Shown: positions 24,744 through 33,677 of the stretch, in pieces
Numbering within the stretch: the stretch's first letter is position 1
How the letters are laid out: each line of letters opens with the position of its first letter
DNA from: Pseudarthrobacter sp. GA104
GTDB lineage: Bacteria; Actinomycetota; Actinomycetes; Actinomycetales; Micrococcaceae
NCBI RefSeq assembly: GCF_009741265.1
Contig: NZ_WOWL01000001.1
Coordinates: 806,001 to 870,000 of the forward strand
DNA: 64,000 bases
Direction: 5' to 3'
The notes under the pieces: generated by a model
What the model was told of the DNA's origin: nothing
What the model saw: the letters and a program-made list of their open reading frames with translations, nothing else
The model's database searches: none
Position numbers and translations under genes: made by a program

Positions 24744-26222
24744 TTACTTGCCCTCTTCTGTAGATGCCGGGGTACTTGAGGAATCTGTGGTGGCCGCCTG
24801 GGCCAGTTCAGCGGAGCGGGTTCCCGGGCGGTTGGCCGCGACCCATCCCTCGGCATTGCGTTGGGCAGCAACGGTCACGGCAAGCGCTCCCGCCGGCACG
24901 TCTTTTCTGATCACGGCGCCGGCACCGCTGTAGGCGCCGTCGCCCACGGTGACCGGAGCAACGAACACCGTGTTGGAGCCTGTCCGGACGCCCGAGCCGA
25001 TGACCGTGCGGTGCTTCTTCTCGCCGTCGTAATTCGCCGTGATGTTTCCGCAGCCGATGTTGGTGTCCTCGCCGATTTCGGCGTCCCCGGCATATCCGAG
25101 GTGTGACAGCTTGGACCCGCGCCCGATAGTCACGTTCTTGGTTTCGTAGAACGCGCCGATCTTTCCGGTGTCCCCCAGGACAGTGCCCGGACGCAGGTAG
25201 GTGAAGGGGCCGACGGCGGCGCCCGCGCCGATGACGGCGCCGGAACCGTGGGTTCGGGTTACCTTTGCGCCCTCGCCGATGGTGACATCCGTCAGGGTGG
25301 TGTCGGGGCCGACGACGGCGTCCCTCGCCACGGTGGTGGCGCCGTGGAGTTGGGTGTTGGGAAGGATCCGGACGTCCTCGTCCAGGGTTACGGACGAATC
25401 GATCCAGGTGGTGGCGGGGTCCACTACGGTGACGCCGGCGCGCATCCAGGCCTCCACGATGCGGCGGTTCAGCTCTGCGCCGAGGGCGGAGAGCTGGACG
25501 CGGTCATTGGCGCCTTCCACCTGCCAGCGGTCGGCAGTAACGACGGCGGCGACGCGGCCGCCTGCCTTCCGGGCGAGTCCGAGCACATCAGTGAGGTATT
25601 TTTCGCCCTGCGAGTTGTCGGTGGTGACGTGGGTGAGTGCGTCCCGGAGGACGGCTGCGTCAAAGGCGTAGATGCCGGAGTTGACCTCACGGATCAGGCG
25701 TTCGGCGTCCGATGCGTCCTTGTGTTCGCGGATGCCGGTCACGCTGCCGTCCTCGCCGCGAAGGATCCGGCCGTATCCCGTGGCATCGTCAAGATCGGCG
25801 GTCAGCACGGTGACGGCATTGGCTTCACGCTCGTGCGTGGCCACAAGCTCGGCCAGCAGTTGTCCGGACAACAGCGGCACGTCGCCGTAGGTCACCACCA
25901 CGGTGCCGGTAAGGTCCTGTTCTGCGTCCAGGGCCTGCAGGGCCACTTCCACAGCACGGCCGGTGCCGGGGATGTCGTCCTGGTCCACGATCAGGGCAGC
26001 AGGGTCCAGCTCCGCGACGTGGCGTGCCACCAGGTCGCGTTCGTGGCGGACCACGATGGCCAGCTGCCGGGGGCTGATGCTGCGGGCGGCCAGCAGTGCG
26101 TGGCCCACCATGGACCTGCCGCCGATTTCATGCAGGATCTTGGGGGTACGCGACTTCATCCGCGTACCGGCGCCTGCCGCCAGGACGATTACTGCGGCCG
26201 GGCCGGTATTCTCGGGGATCAC
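24744..26222 (-). CDS. glmU: Bifunctional UDP-GlcNAc pyrophosphorylase / glucosamine-1-phosphate acetyltransferase
   Basis: Makes UDP-N-acetylglucosamine for peptidoglycan in two cytosolic steps. The 492-residue protein has the uridyltransferase half with VLAAGAGTRMKSRTPKILHE near residues 14-33, DIPGTGRAVEVALQ and TYGDVPLLSG, and the left-handed beta-helix acetyltransferase half from about 260 (LRPGTVLGDTGKIGAFYETK, NIGCGNITANYDG, GAGAVIRKDVPAGALAV). A short Ser/Thr-rich tail follows. It is downstream of tRNA-Gln and immediately upstream of prs. Confidence 0.97.
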   Translation of the reverse strand: MIPENTGPAAVIVLAAGAGTRMKSRTPKILHEIGGRSMVGHALLAARSISPRQLAIVVRHERDLVARHVAELDPAALIVDQDDIPGTGRAVEVALQALDAEQDLTGTVVVTYGDVPLLSGQLLAELVATHEREANAVTVLTADLDDATGYGRILRGEDGSVTGIREHKDASDAERLIREVNSGIYAFDAAVLRDALTHVTTDNSQGEKYLTDVLGLARKAGGRVAAVVTADRWQVEGANDRVQLSALGAELNRRIVEAWMRAGVTVVDPATTWIDSSVTLDEDVRILPNTQLHGATTVARDAVVGPDTTLTDVTIGEGAKVTRTHGSGAVIGAGAAVGPFTYLRPGTVLGDTGKIGAFYETKNVTIGRGSKLSHLGYAGDAEIGEDTNIGCGNITANYDGEKKHRTVIGSGVRTGSNTVFVAPVTVGDGAYSGAGAVIRKDVPAGALAVTVAAQRNAEGWVAANRPGTRSAELAQAATTDSSSTPASTEEGK

Positions 26223-26323
26223 GTACGGGCTCTCCTTGCTTGGTTACGCTGGCGCTTACGGTGTCCCGGCGAAATTGCGGGCGGCACCGTATGTCATCCT
26301 ACTGAACGCTCCTCGCACAGCAG

Positions 26324-26395
26324 TTCCGCCCATAGGATTCGAACCTATACTCCACGGCTCCAAAGGCCGGGGTGCTGCCATTACACCAGAGCGGA
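26324..26395 (-). tRNA. tRNA-Gln (anticodon TTG)
   Basis: On the minus strand TCCGCTC (from 26395) pairs with GGGCGGA (ending 26325) in the acceptor stem with one G-T pair. The anticodon loop is CTTTGGA with anticodon TTG, reading CAA. The T arm contains GGTTCGAATCC. The CCA end is not encoded, and the discriminator is A. It lies ~100 bp upstream of glmU on the same strand. Confidence 0.95.
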
Positions 26396-26571
26396 CCATG
26401 CCTTGGCGCGCGGCCGGGCACAAGTAGTTATTTTGCCACGGGTTCGGGGCGCCGCGCGACATGGGCCCTTCATCCCCTGCCCTTCCCCCGTTCCTGTCCC
26501 GCCCCGCCCGCTTTCCCGGCCCGTCCGGAGCGCCGCAAATCCGCCGGGAACGCGTAGTGCATGATGGAACG

Positions 26572-27198
26572 GTGAGCACCAACCCCCCGCGGAGACGGAT
26601 GACCGGGCTTCAGCGGCGGAGCCAGCTGATCGACGTCGGACGCGGCCTCTTCGCCGTCCGCGGGCTCGACGGCACCACCATCGAGGAAATTGCTGCCTGC
26701 GCCGGAGTCTCCAAGCCGGTCATCTACGAACACTTCGGCTCCAAGGAAGGCCTGTACACCCAGGTGGTAGAGCACGAGTTTCGGCTCCTCCTGGACTCCA
26801 TCAACGGCGCACTCACCGAGGAAGCCAAGCCGCGCGTCCTGGTGGAACGTGCCGCCCTGGCCTTACTCACCTACATCGAGGACCGCACCGAAGGTTTCCG
26901 GATCCTGATGCGGGACGCTCCGCCGTCCCAGCCGGAAGGCGCCTTTTCCACACTGCTCTCGCACGTGACCGCCAGGGTGGAACACATCCTCTCCGACGAG
27001 TTCGACCGGCGCGGCTTCAGCGCCCGGGACGGCGCCATGTACGCCCAAATGCTCGTAGGCATGGTGGCAATGACCGGCCAATGGTGGCAGGACTCCCGCC
27101 AGCCCGACAAGCACACGGTGGCCGCACACCTCGTCAACCTCGCCTGGAACGGCCTGACCGGCCTCAAAAAGGACCCGGAACTGCAGTCTGAACTCTAG
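26572..27198 (+). CDS. TetR-family transcriptional regulator
   Basis: A 208-residue repressor-type protein. The N-terminal helix-turn-helix is clear: RRSQLIDVGRGLFAVRG, then TTIEEIAACAGVSKPVIYEH and FGSKEGLYTQVVEHE. The C-terminal helical ligand domain runs from about residue 60 and contains a WWQDSRQ segment late on. GTG 26572 is preferred because the frame upstream to 26461 is a proline-rich, non-conserved stretch; no strong ribosome site is visible, so a leaderless mRNA is possible. Ligand and targets are unknown. The neighbouring ABC-F gene is convergent. Confidence 0.88.
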   Translation: MSTNPPRRRMTGLQRRSQLIDVGRGLFAVRGLDGTTIEEIAACAGVSKPVIYEHFGSKEGLYTQVVEHEFRLLLDSINGALTEEAKPRVLVERAALALLTYIEDRTEGFRILMRDAPPSQPEGAFSTLLSHVTARVEHILSDEFDRRGFSARDGAMYAQMLVGMVAMTGQWWQDSRQPDKHTVAAHLVNLAWNGLTGLKKDPELQSEL

Positions 27199-27223
27199 GC
27201 CTCGCCGTGGTTCCGTCCGCGGC

Positions 27224-27292
27224 GAAGGGGGTCATCCTCTGCATGCTGGCTCGTTCCTCGCCTCTGACGCATGCTGCCGGATAACCCCCTTC
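27224..27292. terminator. Large imperfect inverted repeat between convergent genes
   Basis: GAAGGGGGT (27224-27232) pairs with ACCCCCTTC (27284-27292), with GCATGC copies near 27241 and 27269 inside. It lies between the TetR gene ending at 27198 and the ABC-F gene ending at 27307, where a bidirectional terminator is expected. Confidence 0.6.
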
Positions 27293-27306
27293 CCCGCTTG
27301 TGGGGG

Positions 27307-29136
27307 TCAATCGCCCAGGAGTTCCGAGGACTCAAGCCATTCGAGTTCCAGGGCGTCCTTTTCGTCGGCCAGGTCCTTGAGCTGCTTGTTCTGTTCTGCC
27401 AGGGCGTCGAAGTCGGACTTCTCCGTGCTCTTGACCATGTCGTCGTGAAGCTTCTTTTCCTGCTGGTCGAGCTTCTTGATCTGCCGTTCGATCCTGTTGA
27501 GGGCCTTCCGGGCGTCGCGCTTCTCTGCTTCCGAGGCGCCTGACGGGGCTGAGGCGGCGGTGCTGCTGCCGGCGCTGGTGACGGGGTTCCCGCCGCCGGT
27601 GACCGTGGAGCCTGCCAGGGCGGACTCACGCAGCTCGAGGTACTGGTCCACGCCGCCGGGCAGGCCGCGGAGCTTGCCGTCGCCGAGGAGTGCCATCTGA
27701 TGGTCGGTGACCCTTTCCAGCAGGTAGCGGTCGTGGCTGACCACCACCAGGGTTCCGGGCCAGCCATCCAGGACATCTTCGACGGCCGCAAGGGTATCGG
27801 TGTCGAGGTCGTTGGTGGGCTCATCCAGCATCAGCACGTTGGGTTCGCCGACAAGCAGGCGAAGAAGCTGGAGCCGGCGGCGTTCGCCACCGGACAGGTC
27901 CTTGACCGGGGTCCACTGCTTCTCGTTGGTGAAACCCAGCTGCTCCACCAACTGGCCGGCACTGAATTCCTTGCCGCCCACGTTGAAGGACCGCTTTTCC
28001 CGCTCAATCACCTCGATGACGCGCAGGTCCTTGACGTCGTCGAGTTCCTTGACCTCCTGGGTCAGGACAGCGGTGACCACGGTCTTGCCCCGCTTGACCT
28101 TTCCGGCGTCGGGAAGGATCTCTCCATTGAGAAGCTTCAGGAGCGTGGTCTTGCCGGCGCCGTTGACGCCCACCAGTCCCAGGCGTTCGCCGGGGGCAAG
28201 ACGCAGGGTGATGTTGTCGAAGAGCTTCCGCCCGTCATCGCTGCCCTGGAAGTTGAGGGAGACGTTCTCCAGGTCCAGCACGTCCTTGCCCTGGCGGGCG
28301 GTTGCCATCTTGCTGAGGGCCATGGAGTCCCGCGGCTCAGGCACATCTGCGATGAGGGCGTTGGCGGCCTCAATCCTGAACTTGGGCTTTGCCGTCCGCG
28401 CGGGTGCCCCGCGGCGGAGCCAGGCGAGTTCCTTCTTGACCAGCTGCTGGCGCTTGCCCTCAACGACGGACGCCATCCGGTCCCGCTCGGCACGGGCCAG
28501 CACGTAGGCGGCATAACCGCCTTCAAAGGGGTCAACGATCCCGTCGTGGACTTCCCAGGTCTTGTTGCAGACCTCATCGAGGAACCACCGGTCGTGGGTC
28601 ACCACCAGGAAAGCACCCTGGTTGGGCCGCCAGCGCGTCCTCAGGTGGCGCGACAGCCAGGCCACACCCTCCACGTCGAGGTGGTTGGTGGGCTCGTCCA
28701 GCATGATGACGTCGTGGTCCTCGATCAGCAGTTTGGCAAGCGCCACGCGCCGCTTCTGGCCGCCGGAGAGTGCATGGACGTTGGCGTGCCAATCGACGTC
28801 GGACACCAGCCCGCCCATGACTTCGCGGATCTGGGGATTGCGGGCCCACTCGTAGTCCGCCTGGTCCCCCACGATCGCGGCACCCACTGTCAGGTCGCCG
28901 TCGAGCACGTCGCTTTGGTCCAGGTATCCCACGTTGACGTCACCGCGCTTGGTGACCCTGCCCGAATCCGGCGTGGAGCGCAAGGCAAGCAGCCGCATCA
29001 GGGTGGATTTGCCGTCGCCGTTGCGCCCCACCATGCCGATCCTGTCACCCTCCTCAAGCCCCAGGGTTACCCCGTCCAGGACGGTACGGGTCGCGTAGGA
29101 GACCGTCAGGTTCTCGCCGCCAAGAAGGTGTGCCAA
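27307..29136 (-). CDS. ABC-F family ATPase (ribosome-associated or Uup-like)
   Basis: A soluble protein with two ABC domains and no membrane helices. Domain 1 has Walker A GRNGDGKSTL, signature LSGGQKRRVALAK and Walker B IMLDEPTNHLD. Domain 2 has Walker A GVNGAGKTTL, LSGGERRRLQLL and LMLDEPTNDLD. A charged linker joins them, and a C-terminal coiled coil (KALNRIERQIKKLDQQEKKL) resembles Uup-type members. ABC-F proteins act on the ribosome or, for Uup, on DNA. I placed the start at TTG 29136 (MAHLLGGENLTVSY), because the frame upstream to 29220 would overlap ispE and is not conserved-looking. The exact subfamily is uncertain. Confidence 0.92.
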   Translation of the reverse strand: MAHLLGGENLTVSYATRTVLDGVTLGLEEGDRIGMVGRNGDGKSTLMRLLALRSTPDSGRVTKRGDVNVGYLDQSDVLDGDLTVGAAIVGDQADYEWARNPQIREVMGGLVSDVDWHANVHALSGGQKRRVALAKLLIEDHDVIMLDEPTNHLDVEGVAWLSRHLRTRWRPNQGAFLVVTHDRWFLDEVCNKTWEVHDGIVDPFEGGYAAYVLARAERDRMASVVEGKRQQLVKKELAWLRRGAPARTAKPKFRIEAANALIADVPEPRDSMALSKMATARQGKDVLDLENVSLNFQGSDDGRKLFDNITLRLAPGERLGLVGVNGAGKTTLLKLLNGEILPDAGKVKRGKTVVTAVLTQEVKELDDVKDLRVIEVIEREKRSFNVGGKEFSAGQLVEQLGFTNEKQWTPVKDLSGGERRRLQLLRLLVGEPNVLMLDEPTNDLDTDTLAAVEDVLDGWPGTLVVVSHDRYLLERVTDHQMALLGDGKLRGLPGGVDQYLELRESALAGSTVTGGGNPVTSAGSSTAASAPSGASEAEKRDARKALNRIERQIKKLDQQEKKLHDDMVKSTEKSDFDALAEQNKQLKDLADEKDALELEWLESSELLGD

Positions 29137-29173
29137 AGGAACTGCTTTCTGCTTCAGGTAAAAAACTGGAGGT

Positions 29174-30133
29174 TTAGAGGAGGGTGTCGGAAATGATGCG
29201 CGCCCCCGGAACCGGGCCATGGACTGCGAGGGCTGTCAAGCCGTAGTGCCGCAGATCCGCGGCCAGGCCTTCAGCGGCCACCGAATCATCAGTCAGCAGG
29301 GCCACCGTGGGCCCCGATCCGGAGACGATGCCCGCAATTGCTCCGTGCGATTCTCCGATACCCAGCGTATCGCGCAGGGCGGGCGCCAGTTCAATGGATG
29401 CCCGCTGGAGGTCGTTGACCAGGACACGGCTCAGCGCTTCGGCGTCACCGCTGCGCAACGCTGTCAGGATCTTCGGGTCCACCCCGGTGGGTTCTGCGGC
29501 GTTGGCGCCGGCCGCTTCGCGGAGGCGGTCAAGGGTGCGGTACACCTCGGGAGTGGGAAGCCCGTAGTCCGCGGTGACCAGTACCCAGTGGGTCTGTGCC
29601 TTAGCCAGCGCCGGCGAAAGTTCGTCGCCCACGCCCAGGCCAACCGCCGTGCCGCCAAGGAGGGAAAAGGGGACGTCGGCCCCCAGTTCGGCAGCGAGGT
29701 GCGCCAGCTCTTCCCGCGACAGGCCACTGTTCCAGAGCGCGTCGCAGGCCAGCAGGGTTGCGGCAGCATCTGCCGATCCGCCGCCCATGCCTCCTGCCAC
29801 CGGCACGCGCTTGGTAATTTCCAGATGTACCCCGGTGGAGTGCTCGGAGACGTCGGCCATAATCGCCGCGGCCTTGTGGGCCAGGTTGTTTCCGTCGAGC
29901 GGGATGTCCGCGGCGTCAAGATCGACCGTGCTGGCCGGGCTGAGGCTGATGGTGATCCCGGGCGTCTCCGTGCTGGTGGCAGCCACTTCCTCGTAGAGGG
30001 ATACGGCCAGGTACACGCTGGCAACGGAGTGGTAGCCATCCGGTCGCAGCGGCCCCACCTCCAGCGAAACGTTCACCTTGCCGGGGGCTTTGACGCGGAC
30101 TGTCCTGGCGGTGAACCGTCCCGGGGCGCTCAT
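29174..30133 (-). CDS. ispE: 4-diphosphocytidyl-2-C-methyl-D-erythritol kinase
   Basis: A GHMP kinase in the MEP isoprenoid pathway. The ~319-residue protein starts near [16 protein letters not shown], has the ATP loop [20 protein letters not shown] (about 115-134) and a C-terminal [13 protein letters not shown] motif. I chose ATG 30133 ([12 protein letters not shown]): it overlaps the ksgA stop by 4 nt (ATGA), and the frame upstream to 30259 is a basic, non-homologous run inside ksgA. The ksgA-ispE order is a conserved pair in actinobacteria. Confidence 0.95.
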   Translation of the reverse strand: MSAPGRFTARTVRVKAPGKVNVSLEVGPLRPDGYHSVASVYLAVSLYEEVAATSTETPGITISLSPASTVDLDAADIPLDGNNLAHKAAAIMADVSEHSTGVHLEITKRVPVAGGMGGGSADAAATLLACDALWNSGLSREELAHLAAELGADVPFSLLGGTAVGLGVGDELSPALAKAQTHWVLVTADYGLPTPEVYRTLDRLREAAGANAAEPTGVDPKILTALRSGDAEALSRVLVNDLQRASIELAPALRDTLGIGESHGAIAGIVSGSGPTVALLTDDSVAAEGLAADLRHYGLTALAVHGPVPGARIISDTLL

Positions 30134-30999
30134 GCCAGCGCCTGCTTGGCTTCCGCGATTTTCGCGAAGGCTTCGATGCCGATGACCTCGCCCCTGGCGG
30201 TGGGGTCGACGCCGGCGGCAACGAGGCAGCGCTCCGCTTCCGGCGCCCCGCCGGCCCAACCGGCCAAAGCGGCCCTCAGGGTCTTGCGCCGCTGGGCGAA
30301 GGCGGCGTCCACCACGGCGAAGACCTGTTCCCTGGTGGCTGTGGTGACCGGAGGCTCGCGCCGGGTAAAGGCCACCAGCCCCGAATGGATCTTGGGCGCC
30401 GGCCAGAAAACGTTCATGCCGATCACCCCCGCTTTGCGCATCTGGCTGTACCAGGCCGCCTTTACCGACGGCACGCCGTAGGTCTTGGAACCCGGCCCAG
30501 CGGCCAGCCGGTCCGCCACCTCATCCTGGACCATCACCAGTCCGTGCTGGAGGCTGGGGAAGTGCTGAAGGAGGTGCAGCACCACGGGAACGGCGACGTT
30601 GTAGGGCAAATTGGCCACCAGTGCCGTGGGCTGCACCGGCAGCTCCGTGACCTTCATGGCATCGGCATGCACCAGGTGGAAGGCTCCCGCGGCGGCCGGC
30701 CGCCATTCCCTGACGGTTTCCGGCAGTTTGGCAGCCAGCACCGGGTCAATTTCCACCGCCACTACCGACGCCGCAGCATCGAGGAGTCCGAGGGTCAGGG
30801 ATCCCAGCCCCGGCCCCACTTCCAGCACTGTCTCTTCCGGGCCAACATCCGCGGCGGCCACAATCCTGCGGATGGTGTTGCCGTCGATGACAAAGTTCTG
30901 GCCGAGGGTCTTGGTGGGGCGGACACCGATCTCCTCCGCGAGCCGGCGTATGTCGGATGCACCAAACAATGGTGCGGGCGCGGGGATTGGTTCAGTCAC
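30130..30999 (-). CDS. ksgA: 16S rRNA (adenine1518-N6/adenine1519-N6)-dimethyltransferase
   Basis: Dimethylates two adenines in helix 45 of 16S rRNA during small-subunit assembly. The 289-residue protein opens with a disordered ~15 residues, then [20 protein letters not shown] and the SAM site [17 protein letters not shown] (about 60-76), and the catalytic [15 protein letters not shown] segment. It starts at ATG 30999 and its stop overlaps the ispE ATG. The upstream Rpf-like gene is on the same strand, separated by a terminator, so ksgA may start a new unit. Confidence 0.97.
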   Translation of the reverse strand: MTEPIPAPAPLFGASDIRRLAEEIGVRPTKTLGQNFVIDGNTIRRIVAAADVGPEETVLEVGPGLGSLTLGLLDAAASVVAVEIDPVLAAKLPETVREWRPAAAGAFHLVHADAMKVTELPVQPTALVANLPYNVAVPVVLHLLQHFPSLQHGLVMVQDEVADRLAAGPGSKTYGVPSVKAAWYSQMRKAGVIGMNVFWPAPKIHSGLVAFTRREPPVTTATREQVFAVVDAAFAQRRKTLRAALAGWAGGAPEAERCLVAAGVDPTARGEVIGIEAFAKIAEAKQALA

Positions 31000-31097
31000 C
31001 TAGGTATCCTATCCCGCGCGGTACGGGCGCCCCACCGGAAAAAGAGGAGGGGGAAACAGGCGGGGAACCCGCCGGGAAAGACTGCCCGGTTAAACGG

Positions 31098-31133
31098 CTG
31101 CGGCCGGCCCCGGGTATCCGGGACCGGCCGCAG
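31098..31133 (-). terminator. GC-rich hairpin downstream of the Rpf-like gene
   Basis: CTGCGGCCGG-C-CCCGG and CCGGG-A-CCGGCCGCAG form a ~16-bp stem with one mismatch and a GTAT loop, about 30 nt after the stop at 31162 on the minus strand. A run of C/G rather than T follows, so it is a GC-type terminator. Confidence 0.75.
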
Positions 31134-31161
31134 TGCCCGCATGGGCAGGCAATCCGGGAGG

Positions 31162-32355
31162 TCAGCTGGTGGCAGCCCAACCGCAGCCCCACGGCTGCAG
31201 GCCGCGCTGTGCGTAAACGCGGTTGGCAATGTCGATCTGCTGGGCCTTGGTGGCAAGGCTGGCGTTGGGGGCGTACGCGCCGCCGCCGGCGCCGATCCAG
31301 GTCCGGATATCGAACTGAAGGCCGCCGTAGTAACCGTTGCCGGAGTTGATGCTCCAGTTTCCACCGGACTCGCACTGGGCAATCTTGTCCCACATGGCTT
31401 CGTTCATCATTGCCGGAGCAGCGGCCCCGGTGTTGGCGCCTGCAGATGCCGAGGTGGCAGCCTGCGCAACGGGCTTGGGCTTGGTGCCCACGGTGACCTT
31501 CTCAGGTACGGGCTGGACCGCAACAGTCTCCGACACAAGGGTCCGCGACGCTTCGCGGCCGTCCACCAGTACCAGCTTGAAGGTCTTCTCCAGCTTGCCT
31601 GCGACGCCTTCCTGGGTGACTTCTTTTTCACCCTTCAGCAGTTCGGCGCTCTCACTGGTGACAATCTCGAAGGGGACGTCCTCTGTGGCGACCGCAGTCT
31701 GGCCGGTGTCGACGCGCGAGACCTTGATGACCATGTTGTTCACCACGTGCGCGTTGGCCGGCTGCGACGTGCGGTCGTTGGCACCAAGGGCCAGGCCGGC
31801 GTCTTCGAGGACCTTGCCGACGGTGGCCGCCGTGGTGGTTGCGGTGTCCACCTTGCCGTCGGCAACAATGCTGACGGACTTCGGTGTGGAGATGGAAACG
31901 TAGGATCCGGCAACTGAAAGCTGGGCATCCTTGGGCGCGGAAACCGAGGACGCGCTCGCGACGCCGAGTTCAGTAACCAGCCCCGCGACGTCCTGCGCGG
32001 TAGTGTTCACCGTCTTCTCGGCACCGTCGAGGCTCACCTTGACCTCTTTGGCCTTGTTGACGTTGATGACCGTGCCGTTCTGGACCGACGCATCAACGGA
32101 CGGTGACACGCGGTCTGCAGGGTTGAGTTCCAGGTTGGCGCTCTTGACCACCTGGCCAACAGTTCCGCCGAACGTCTGCACGGACGAGACCTTGCCGTCA
32201 ACATTGAGTGTGATGGTCTTGTTATTGCCGACGAAGGCTACGAGGCCCACCACGAGTGCGCAGAGCACCAGCAGTTGCGCGCCAACCTTGACAAAGCTGA
32301 ACTTGCCGTCCGACGTAAAGAACTTGATCACGATTGCCCGTAACTTTAGGTCCAT
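31162..32355 (-). CDS. Resuscitation-promoting factor-like cell-wall lytic transglycosylase (RpfB type)
   Basis: A secreted muralytic protein that cleaves peptidoglycan and wakes dormant cells. The ~397-residue product has an N-terminal helix (LLVLCALVVGLVAFVG) that acts as signal/anchor, three DUF348 repeats (about residues 40-200: ITLNVDGKVSSVQTFGGTVG, VKVSLDGAEKTVNTTAQDVA, SVSIVADGKVDTATTTAATV), a G5 domain (VTQEGVAGKLEKTFKLVLVD), a proline/alanine linker, and the transglycosylase domain with the catalytic Glu in WDKIAQCESGGNWSI. ATG 32355 lacks a clear ribosome site; GTG 32331 (MIKFFTSDG) is an alternative. The order matches RpfB of Micrococcus relatives. Confidence 0.9.
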   Translation of the reverse strand: MDLKLRAIVIKFFTSDGKFSFVKVGAQLLVLCALVVGLVAFVGNNKTITLNVDGKVSSVQTFGGTVGQVVKSANLELNPADRVSPSVDASVQNGTVINVNKAKEVKVSLDGAEKTVNTTAQDVAGLVTELGVASASSVSAPKDAQLSVAGSYVSISTPKSVSIVADGKVDTATTTAATVGKVLEDAGLALGANDRTSQPANAHVVNNMVIKVSRVDTGQTAVATEDVPFEIVTSESAELLKGEKEVTQEGVAGKLEKTFKLVLVDGREASRTLVSETVAVQPVPEKVTVGTKPKPVAQAATSASAGANTGAAAPAMMNEAMWDKIAQCESGGNWSINSGNGYYGGLQFDIRTWIGAGGGAYAPNASLATKAQQIDIANRVYAQRGLQPWGCGWAATS

Positions 32356-32609
32356 CCGGGCACGGGGAATCGCGCAATAAAATGCCCGGTACGGCCACAA
32401 GGGGCAGTCCGGGCACCGTTGCGCCGCCTAAACTCCGCTCAATCGGCAGGCCGGGGCAACGCCCGAGAGCCTGCTGCAGAAAGAAGTGAATTACCCGCTG
32501 GCCTTCCCCGACCCCGGCTAATATCTGTCCACTGTAACCGTAGCGTTATAAAGCAACCAACAATTGTGCATACCGGGTATTTATTTGACCATGCCCGGGA
32601 AACGGCCGC

Positions 32610-33515
32610 CTAGTCCCAGGATCCGTATGCCCGTACGGTATTTTCGCTTATTCGGGCGCACATTTCGGCAAGATCGGATTCTGTCAATTCGGCCATGGCG
32701 CGGACTGTGTAAGGGACCATGTAGGTGGCGTTCGGCCGCCCGCGGTGGGGGTGCGGAGTCAGGAACGGCGCATCGGTTTCCACCAGGACCAAACCAGGGT
32801 CCGCAACTGCGAGGGCCCGGCGCAAATTCGCCGCATTCCGAAAAGTCAGCGTACCTGCAAAGGACATCCACCACCCTTCCTCGTTGCAGATCCTCGCCAG
32901 CTCGTCGTCGCCGGAGAAACAGTGGAAAACCACCCGCCCCGGTGCGCCTTCTTCCCTCAGTACCTGGACGACGTCGTCATGCGCGTCCCGGTCGTGGATC
33001 TGGAGCGTCAGGTCCAGGCGCTTGGCGATGTCGATATGGCGCCGGAAGGAGTACCTCTGATGCACCAGCCCCTCCCCCTCGGTGCGGTAGAAATCGAGCC
33101 CGGTCTCCCCGATGGCCCGGATCCGGGGGTGGGAGGCGAGCTGCTCAATCTCTGCGAGCGCTTCTTCCAGTTGGCCGCGGGCGGCGTAACGGGGGGCGTC
33201 GTTGGGATGCAGCGCCACCGCCCCCAGCAGCCGCTCATCCAGGTCCACCGCGCGGACCGTGAACCGGGACGATTCCAGGTCGCAGCCCACCTGGACTGCT
33301 CCCTGGACACCCACGGCCGCGGCGGCATCCAAAGCCGCCTTCACTCCGACCGGGGCCTGTCCGTCCGGGAAGTCAAGGTGGGTGTGGTTGTCCATAACGG
33401 GTACCGGCAGGGGTTCCGGAGCGGGCGGAAACGCCTTTTGCCGTGAGTTCCCCGGCTCCGGTGCGCCTGCCGTTGCGGGGTCCTGGTAGGCAGCGGGAGG
33501 AAGCGGATTGCACAT
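32610..33515 (-). CDS. tatD: TatD-family metal-dependent hydrolase (deoxyribonuclease-like)
   Basis: A cytoplasmic metallohydrolase of the TatD/YcfH family, members of which have DNase activity. The 301-residue protein has a ~40-residue Pro/Ala-rich start, then the metal-site motifs DNHTHLDF (near 42-49), GETGLDFYR, LQIHDRDAHDDVV and VFHCFSGDDEL, and a late ETDAPFLTPHPHRGRPN. ATG 33515 is the first start; a later ATG before DNHTHLDF (about residue 41) would give the usual YcfH length. It precedes the Rpf-like gene on the same strand but a 209-nt gap separates them. Confidence 0.92.
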   Translation of the reverse strand: MCNPLPPAAYQDPATAGAPEPGNSRQKAFPPAPEPLPVPVMDNHTHLDFPDGQAPVGVKAALDAAAAVGVQGAVQVGCDLESSRFTVRAVDLDERLLGAVALHPNDAPRYAARGQLEEALAEIEQLASHPRIRAIGETGLDFYRTEGEGLVHQRYSFRRHIDIAKRLDLTLQIHDRDAHDDVVQVLREEGAPGRVVFHCFSGDDELARICNEEGWWMSFAGTLTFRNAANLRRALAVADPGLVLVETDAPFLTPHPHRGRPNATYMVPYTVRAMAELTESDLAEMCARISENTVRAYGSWD

Positions 33516-33677
33516 CCGTCCAGCCTAGCCGCGGATGCTGCCGCATATTTGTCGGAACTCTCTGTCTGCGGTGGCAGTTGTGTTAGTAGTCTGGTACGAA
33601 CACATGCGAACGCCCACCCGACGGGCGAAGGCAGGCTTGCTGTCCCGTCCAGGTGAACCAGCGCTGAAAGGTTGCCG

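Noticed and set aside
32356..32609. ydaO-type c-di-AMP riboswitch ahead of the Rpf-like gene
   Set aside because: Such leaders occur before actinobacterial rpf genes, but I could not find the conserved core segments here, so I do not call one. A covariance-model search of this gap would decide it.
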